Positions 57,783 to 64,000 of a stretch of 64,000 nucleotides of DNA are shown here, in pieces. The number at the start of each line of letters is the position of its first letter. The stretch's first letter is position 1. A model generated the notes under the pieces. It saw only the letters and a list, made by a program, of their open reading frames with translations. It was not told where the DNA came from and ran no database searches. The DNA is from Nocardioides piscis. Lineage in GTDB: Bacteria; Actinomycetota; Actinomycetes; Propionibacteriales; Nocardioidaceae. The DNA lies in NCBI RefSeq assembly GCF_011300215.1, contig NZ_CP049866.1, positions 1,302,001 to 1,366,000 of the forward strand, written 5' to 3'. The position numbers were made by a program, and so were the translations under genes.

Positions 57783-58688
57783 CTAGCGGGGCAGGACCAT
57801 CTGGTAGGCGGCGCGCTCGAGTCGCCAGGAGCGACTGCGCTCGGGGCCATAGACCTCGCCGTCGGCGGAGACCCAGAACTCGTCACCGCGCACCGAGACC
57901 TCGTTGCCGCGGACATAGAGGACGTCGTCGCGCTCGTGGTGCTCACCGCGCCGCAGGTGTGCGACATAGCCGAGCTTGGCCGTGACGGAGACGGCTCGGG
58001 AGATCATCACGTCCAGGCTCCCGCTCTCGGGGTCGGCCTCCGGGGTGAGCTCGGTCCCGCCGCCGACGTTGGCGCCGTTGCCGACGGCCACCATCAGGAC
58101 GGGGCGGTCGAGGTCGTTGACGACCTTGCCGTCGACCTCGACGAGCAGCCGTTGGCTGGGGGGCTCGAACGCGGCGAGGACCGCCCCGATCGGATAGCCG
58201 AGCTTGCCGAGGTTGAGCCGGCCGACACCGACGCTGCCGAGTCGCCCCTTCCACCGGTGGCCTCGCCGACTGGCCTGGGCGCCGGCGCCGACGTGGACGT
58301 TGTTCACGACGACCGCGCCCGTCTCGTCGATGATCAGGTCGACCGGTCTCGGCTCGCCGTCCAGCGCGAGGTGTGCGGCCTCCTCGATGTCGAGGGGGAT
58401 GCCGGTGCCTCGCGCGAAGTCGTTGCCCGTGCCCATGGGGAGCAGTGCGAGGGTCTTGGTCGACAGCTCGTTGCGCTTGTGGAGCGCCGCGACGACCGCG
58501 TGGAGGCTTCCGTCGCCGCCCGCGACCACGATCCGGCGCGAACCCGCGCGGTGCAGCACGCCGTCGAGCTCACCGGGGTTGGAGGTCGCGCACACCTCGA
58601 CCGAAGCCTCGTGGCGGAGGATCGCCAAGGCCTGCTCGAGCGACGCCTCGTCGGAGGTGCCGGCGTCGCTGTTGGTGATGACCAGCAT
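57783..58688 (-). CDS. Diacylglycerol kinase-family lipid kinase
   Basis: 301 residues from ATG 58688. DAGK catalytic domain with VVAGGDGSLHAVVAAL (nucleotide binding) and LPMGTGNDFARGTGIP. The C-terminal half has VMVAVGNGANVGGGTELTPEADPESGSLDV, as in YegS/DgkB-type lipid kinases. It phosphorylates diacylglycerol or a related lipid. The longer frame to 58790 lacks support. It is convergent with the M50 gene and divergent from purA. Confidence 0.92.
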   Translation of the reverse strand: MLVITNSDAGTSDEASLEQALAILRHEASVEVCATSNPGELDGVLHRAGSRRIVVAGGDGSLHAVVAALHKRNELSTKTLALLPMGTGNDFARGTGIPLDIEEAAHLALDGEPRPVDLIIDETGAVVVNNVHVGAGAQASRRGHRWKGRLGSVGVGRLNLGKLGYPIGAVLAAFEPPSQRLLVEVDGKVVNDLDRPVLMVAVGNGANVGGGTELTPEADPESGSLDVMISRAVSVTAKLGYVAHLRRGEHHERDDVLYVRGNEVSVRGDEFWVSADGEVYGPERSRSWRLERAAYQMVLPR

Positions 58689-58726
58689 GGGATCCACCCG
58701 GCGGACAGTAGTCGACGGTGCGTTAA

Positions 58727-60115
<1,389 letters not shown>

Positions 60116-60166
60116 GGTTCGAGACGCCTCGTTGCGCCGCGGGCGCCTGACCCCCATGGTGTGGGC

Positions 60167-60973
60167 ATGGCTCGCGAACTCAACGACCTGACCGTCGCCA
60201 TCACCGGCGGCGCCCGCGGCATCGGGGCCGCCACCGCCGAGCGGCTCGAGCGGGCCGGCGCGGACGTGGTCATCGGTGACCGGGACGCCGACGTCCTCGC
60301 GGCGACGGCGCGCGACCTCGGTGTCCGCAGCCACCCCCTGGACGTCACCGACGCGACGAGCTGGCGAGACTTCGTCGCAGCAGCCGGCGCCGTCGACGTG
60401 CTCGTCAACAACGCCGGCATCATGCCGATCGGCTCGATCCTCAAGGAGGACGAAGCCGTCACCCGCGCGGTCGTCGACGTCAACCTGCACGGCGTCATCA
60501 TCGGCACGAAGGCGGTCGCCCCGCAGATGGCCGAGCGGGGGCGTGGACACATCATCAACGTGGCCTCGGCGGTCGGCCGGGTGGCCACGGCCGACGGTGC
60601 GACCTACACGGCCAGCAAGTTCGCGGTCGTCGGCTTCAGTGAGGCGACCCGCCTGGAGCTGGCCCCGCAGGGGATCGAGGTGTCGCTGGTGATGCCCACC
60701 GTGGTCCGCACCGAGCTGGCCGCGGGCATCAGGCAGGCCAAGGGCGTCAAGGAGATCGGGCCCGAGGACGTGGCCGAGGTGATCGAGCTGATGATCCGCA
60801 AGCCCAGGCCCGAGATGTGGGTGCCGCGCTGGACCCAGCCCATGTCGCGAGTGACGACGATGCTGCCCAAGCGCGTCCAGCAGGTCATCAGCGACCGCTT
60901 CGAGGCCAACGTGCTGGCCGAGCGTGACGACGCTGCCCGCTCCGCCTACGAGGAGCGCGTGCGACGCAGCTGA
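60167..60973 (+). CDS. SDR family oxidoreductase
   Basis: 268 residues. Cofactor loop TGGARGIG (13-20), VNNAGIM, catalytic Ser in NVASAVG, and YTASK with Tyr/Lys. NAD(P)-dependent oxidoreductase of unknown substrate; the C-terminal 80 residues (with PRPEMWVPRWTQPMSRV) extend beyond the core and suggest a longer, membrane-near 'SDR family 5-type' member. Start ATG 60167 (GTG 60161 possible). Between purA and purD, no purine role evident. Confidence 0.88.
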   Translation: MARELNDLTVAITGGARGIGAATAERLERAGADVVIGDRDADVLAATARDLGVRSHPLDVTDATSWRDFVAAAGAVDVLVNNAGIMPIGSILKEDEAVTRAVVDVNLHGVIIGTKAVAPQMAERGRGHIINVASAVGRVATADGATYTASKFAVVGFSEATRLELAPQGIEVSLVMPTVVRTELAAGIRQAKGVKEIGPEDVAEVIELMIRKPRPEMWVPRWTQPMSRVTTMLPKRVQQVISDRFEANVLAERDDAARSAYEERVRRS

Positions 60974-61046
60974 TCGAGTCCCTGCGACCGACCAGCGAGA
61001 TGAACGGGTTCGGGGAGTCGCTGCGCCGCCGATAGGATCAGCGCCC

Positions 61047-62330
61047 GTGAAGACTCTCGTGATCGGCACCGGAGGCCGCGAGCACGCCCTCGCACTGGCC
61101 CTGTCCCTCGATCCTGAGGTCAGCGAGGTCCACGCGGCGCCGGGCAATCCCGGCATCGGCGCGGTCGCCACCCTCCACGACGTCGACCCGATGGACGGTG
61201 CCGCGGTCGCGGCCCTCGCCTCCTCCCTCGACATCGACCTGGTGGTCGTCGGGCCCGAGGCGCCGCTGGTGGCGGGCGTCGCGGACGCAGTGCGTGAGGC
61301 CGGGATCGCCGTCTACGGGCCGTCGCAGGCCGCCGCGCAGCTCGAGGGGTCGAAGGCGTTCAGCAAGGAGGTGATGGCAGCCGCGGGTGTGCCGACGGCA
61401 GCCTCGCGGACGTGCGAGACGCCGGAGCAGGTCGCCGCCGCACTCGACGAGCTCGGAGCGCCATACGTCGTCAAGGACGATGCGCTCGCAGCCGGCAAGG
61501 GTGTCGTGGTGACCGGTGACCGCGACGAGGCGCTGGCCCACGCTGCGACCTGTGGGCGGGTGGTGATCGAGGAGTTCCTCGACGGGCCCGAGGTCTCCGT
61601 CTTCGCGGTCTGCGACGGGCAGCAGGCGCGGGCCCTCATGCCGGCCCAGGACTTCAAGCGGATCTTCGACGGTGGCCACGGCGCCAACACCGGCGGCATG
61701 GGCTCCTACGCTCCGCTGCCCTGGGCGCCGCCCGGGCTGGCGGACCAGGTGCTCGCGACCGTCGTCCAGCCGACGCTCGACGAGATGAACCGCCGTGGCA
61801 CCCCGTTCGTCGGCACCCTCTACGTCGGCCTCGCGCTGACCGTGGGCGGGCCGCGGGTGATCGAGTTCAACTGCCGCTTCGGCGACCCCGACACCCAGCC
61901 CGTCCTTGCCCTGCTCACCTCGCCCCTCGGTGGGTTGCTCAAGGCAGCCGCGGACGGCGACCTCGACTCGGTGCCCGAGCCCACCTTCGCCGACGGCGCC
62001 TGCGTCACCGTCGTGATGGCGAGCGCCGGCTATCCCGAGTCGTCATCGAAGGGCGACGTGATCGTGGGGACGGAGACCCTCGCCAAGGAGCCGGACGTCG
62101 ACGTGATCCACGCCGGCACGGCCCGCACCGACGCCGGGCTCGTGACCGCCGGCGGGCGCGTGCTCGCCGTACGCGCGACGGGATCGGACGTCGCCGATGC
62201 CCGGGCCAAGGCATATGAGGGCGTCGCCACCATCTCGTTCCCCGGCGCCCAGTGGCGCCGCGACATCGCGGCCGAGCCGCTCGGTGTCGTCGAGGGCGCC
62301 TCGTTCACCACCCCGACCGGAGAGTCCTGA
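61047..62330 (+). CDS. purD: Phosphoribosylamine--glycine ligase
   Basis: 427 residues from GTG 61047. ATP-grasp enzyme: VLVIGTGGREHALALAL-type start, VVVGPEAPLVAGVAD, VVKDDALAAGKGVVV, VIEEFLDGPEVSVF, and FNCRFGDPDTQPVL. It adds glycine to phosphoribosylamine in purine synthesis. The start overlaps nothing; the stop is one base before the purB start, so purD-purB are coupled. Confidence 0.96.
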   Translation: MKTLVIGTGGREHALALALSLDPEVSEVHAAPGNPGIGAVATLHDVDPMDGAAVAALASSLDIDLVVVGPEAPLVAGVADAVREAGIAVYGPSQAAAQLEGSKAFSKEVMAAAGVPTAASRTCETPEQVAAALDELGAPYVVKDDALAAGKGVVVTGDRDEALAHAATCGRVVIEEFLDGPEVSVFAVCDGQQARALMPAQDFKRIFDGGHGANTGGMGSYAPLPWAPPGLADQVLATVVQPTLDEMNRRGTPFVGTLYVGLALTVGGPRVIEFNCRFGDPDTQPVLALLTSPLGGLLKAAADGDLDSVPEPTFADGACVTVVMASAGYPESSSKGDVIVGTETLAKEPDVDVIHAGTARTDAGLVTAGGRVLAVRATGSDVADARAKAYEGVATISFPGAQWRRDIAAEPLGVVEGASFTTPTGES

Positions 62331-62331
62331 C

Positions 62332-63750
62332 ATGACCGTCCCCAACGTGCTCGCCACCCGCTATGCCGCGGCCGACCTCGCGGCCATCTGGTCGCCCGAG
62401 CACAAGATCGTCATGGAGCGGCGGCTGTGGCTGGCTGTGCTCAGGGCGCAGCGCGACCTCGGCATCGAGGTGCCGGACGGTGTCGTCGAGGCCTACGAGG
62501 CCGTGGTCGACCAGGTCGACCTCGACTCGATCGCGGCGCGCGAGCGGATCACCCGGCACGACGTGAAGGCGCGGATCGAGGAGTTCGCCGCGCTCGCCGG
62601 GCACGAGCACATCCACAAGGGGATGACGAGCCGCGACCTGACCGAGAACGTGGAGCAGCTCCAGGTCAAGCAGTCGCTGGAGCTGATGCGCGACCGCGCC
62701 GTGGCGGTGCTCGCCAGGCTCGCTCGCCTCGCGGCAGAGCACGAGACCACGGTGATGGCCGGCCGCTCGCACAACGTCGCCGCGCAGGCGACGACCCTCG
62801 GCAAGCGTTTCGCCACCGTCGCCGACGAGCTGATGATCTCGCTGCAGCGCGTCGAGGAGCTGCTCGCGCGCTATCCCCTGCGGGGCATCAAGGGCCCGAT
62901 GGGGACCTCGCAGGACATGCTCGACCTGCTCGGCGGCGACGAGGCCAGGCTCGACGACCTCGAGCACCGCGTCGCCTCCCACCTCGGCTTCGACCACGTC
63001 CTGATGAGCGTCGGCCAGGTCTATCCCCGCTCCCTCGACTTCGACGTCCTCAGCTCGCTCGTGCAGCTGGTGTCGGCTCCCTCCAACCTCGCCACCACCA
63101 TCCGGCTGATGGCCGGCATCGAGCTGGTGACCGAGGGCTTCAAGGAGGGCCAGGTCGGTTCATCGGCCATGCCCCACAAGATGAACACCCGTTCCTGCGA
63201 GCGCGTCAACGGCCTGGCCGTGGTGATCCGCGGCTATCTCTCCATGGTCGGCGAGCTCGCCGGCGACCAGTGGAACGAGGGCGACGTCTCCTGCTCGGTC
63301 GTACGCCGAGTGGCGCTCCCTGACGCGTTCTTCGCCGCCGACGGGCTGTTCCAGACGTTCTTGACGGTGCTCGACGAGTTCGGGGCCTTCCCGGCCGTGA
63401 TCGAGCGCGAGCTCATGCGCTACCTCCCGTTCCTGGCGACGACCAAGGTGCTGATGGCGGCCGTGCGCAACGGCGTCGGGCGCGAGGTCGCCCACGAGGC
63501 AATCAAGGAGGCCGCCGTCGGCGTCGCGCTGGACATGCGCCAGGGCCAGGCCGAGAACGACGTCTTCGACCGGCTCGCGGCGGACGACCGCCTGGGTCTG
63601 AGTCGTGCCCAGATCGACGAGCTCGTCTCGTCGCCGCTGGAGTTCACCGGCGCCGCCGTCCAGCAGGTGCAGGCGGTGCTCGCCCGTGTCGAGGACGTCG
63701 TACGACGCCACCCCGACGCGTCGGCATACGCGCCCGGCGCGATCCTCTGA
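62332..63750 (+). CDS. purB: Adenylosuccinate lyase
   Basis: 472 residues from ATG 62332. Fumarase/ASL superfamily; the signature loop GSSAMPHKMN is intact, as are TSRDLTENV, GRSHNVAAQATTLGKRF, and the C-terminal region ending DVVRRHPDASAYAPGAIL. It cleaves adenylosuccinate and SAICAR in purine synthesis. Coupled to purD. Confidence 0.97.
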   Translation: MTVPNVLATRYAAADLAAIWSPEHKIVMERRLWLAVLRAQRDLGIEVPDGVVEAYEAVVDQVDLDSIAARERITRHDVKARIEEFAALAGHEHIHKGMTSRDLTENVEQLQVKQSLELMRDRAVAVLARLARLAAEHETTVMAGRSHNVAAQATTLGKRFATVADELMISLQRVEELLARYPLRGIKGPMGTSQDMLDLLGGDEARLDDLEHRVASHLGFDHVLMSVGQVYPRSLDFDVLSSLVQLVSAPSNLATTIRLMAGIELVTEGFKEGQVGSSAMPHKMNTRSCERVNGLAVVIRGYLSMVGELAGDQWNEGDVSCSVVRRVALPDAFFAADGLFQTFLTVLDEFGAFPAVIERELMRYLPFLATTKVLMAAVRNGVGREVAHEAIKEAAVGVALDMRQGQAENDVFDRLAADDRLGLSRAQIDELVSSPLEFTGAAVQQVQAVLARVEDVVRRHPDASAYAPGAIL

Positions 63751-63762
63751 CGCACGCCGGCG

Positions 63763-64000
63763 TCAACGCGCGGCGTGTCCCCACGCCTGTGACAGCCAGC
63801 CGCGGACCTCGTCGTCCACCTGGCTGACGTCGTCGACCTCGAGGTGGTGCATCCAGACCTTCGGTGACGGGTGGGCGACCTCCTTGAAGCGGGGGGAGTC
63901 GAGCCGTGTCGGGAGGGCGATGGACAGCACGACGGGAACGCTCGAGCGGACATAGCGCCCGGGACGCCACACGAAGGCGAAGGCGACGTCACGCCTGAAG
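63763..64000 (-). CDS. DUF5655 domain-containing protein (5' end outside window)
   Basis: The frame is open from the right edge to the stop at 63763-63765, 78 residues visible. The sequence (DSPRFKEVAHPSPKVWMHHLEV and DDEVRGWLSQAWGHA) matches the C-terminal half of the DUF5655 family, small proteins of unknown function. The start lies beyond base 64000. Convergent with purB. Confidence 0.75.
   Translation of the reverse strand, partial: FRRDVAFAFVWRPGRYVRSSVPVVLSIALPTRLDSPRFKEVAHPSPKVWMHHLEVDDVSQVDDEVRGWLSQAWGHAAR

Overview
High-GC (about 70%) actinobacterial chromosome segment. F420-dependent enzymes, a dnaK-grpE-dnaJ-hspR operon, fba next to a DUF3151 gene, a class I lysyl-tRNA synthetase, GTG/TTG starts and four-base start/stop overlaps all fit an aerobic actinobacterium, most likely Nocardioides or a close relative (Nocardioidaceae). 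That genus call is inference. I found no rRNA, tRNA, integrase, transposase or CRISPR array.

Layout. 0.2-3.9 kb: a large LuxR-family ATPase and a sucrase/ferredoxin-like protein. 3.8-9.0 kb: a small lipid- or steroid-type catabolic island (sulfotransferase, SDR, DUF1214 protein, F420 luciferase-like oxidoreductase, SnoaL-like protein, deazaflavin nitroreductase). It carries two operator-like palindromes matching the KstR consensus and a mirror-image array of 22-bp repeats. 9.0-11.7 kb: a membrane-anchored protein, an MFS transporter and a GDSL hydrolase. 11.8-15.4 kb: an overlapping operon of methyltransferase, haem-oxygenase-like diiron protein, CDGSH Fe-S protein and UbiB/ABC1 kinase. 15.5-19.8 kb: dnaK-grpE-dnaJ-hspR; clpB at 30.2-32.7 kb has the same type of HAIR operator. 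20.6-29.1 kb: a type IV pilus operon (pilA, pilT, pilB, pilC, three minor pilin-like genes, prepilin peptidase). 33-43 kb: metabolic and envelope genes, pyrE and an RNA methyltransferase. 43.5-47.7 kb: two SigE-type sigma genes around a membrane protein and a secreted M14 carboxypeptidase. 47.8-52.4 kb: fba, DUF3151, an AbiEi/DUF559-type gene bracketed by two hairpin palindromes, and class I lysS. 52.6-57.8 kb: the most unusual locus, a LuxR-type regulator, a leader-bearing repeat protein and a membrane M50 protease with an N-terminal PqqD-like domain. 57.8-64 kb: diacylglycerol kinase, purA, an SDR, purD, purB and the end of a DUF5655 gene.

Data quality. Five genes (the LuxR ATPase, GDSL hydrolase, dnaK, hspR and the sigma-linked membrane protein) are each split by one missing base in a G or C homopolymer. 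Because dnaK is among them, I read these as sequencing or assembly deletions rather than real pseudogenes, and annotate the joined genes.

No gene-free stretch exceeds 300 bases. The longest (5776-6044) is filled by the 22-bp repeat arrays.
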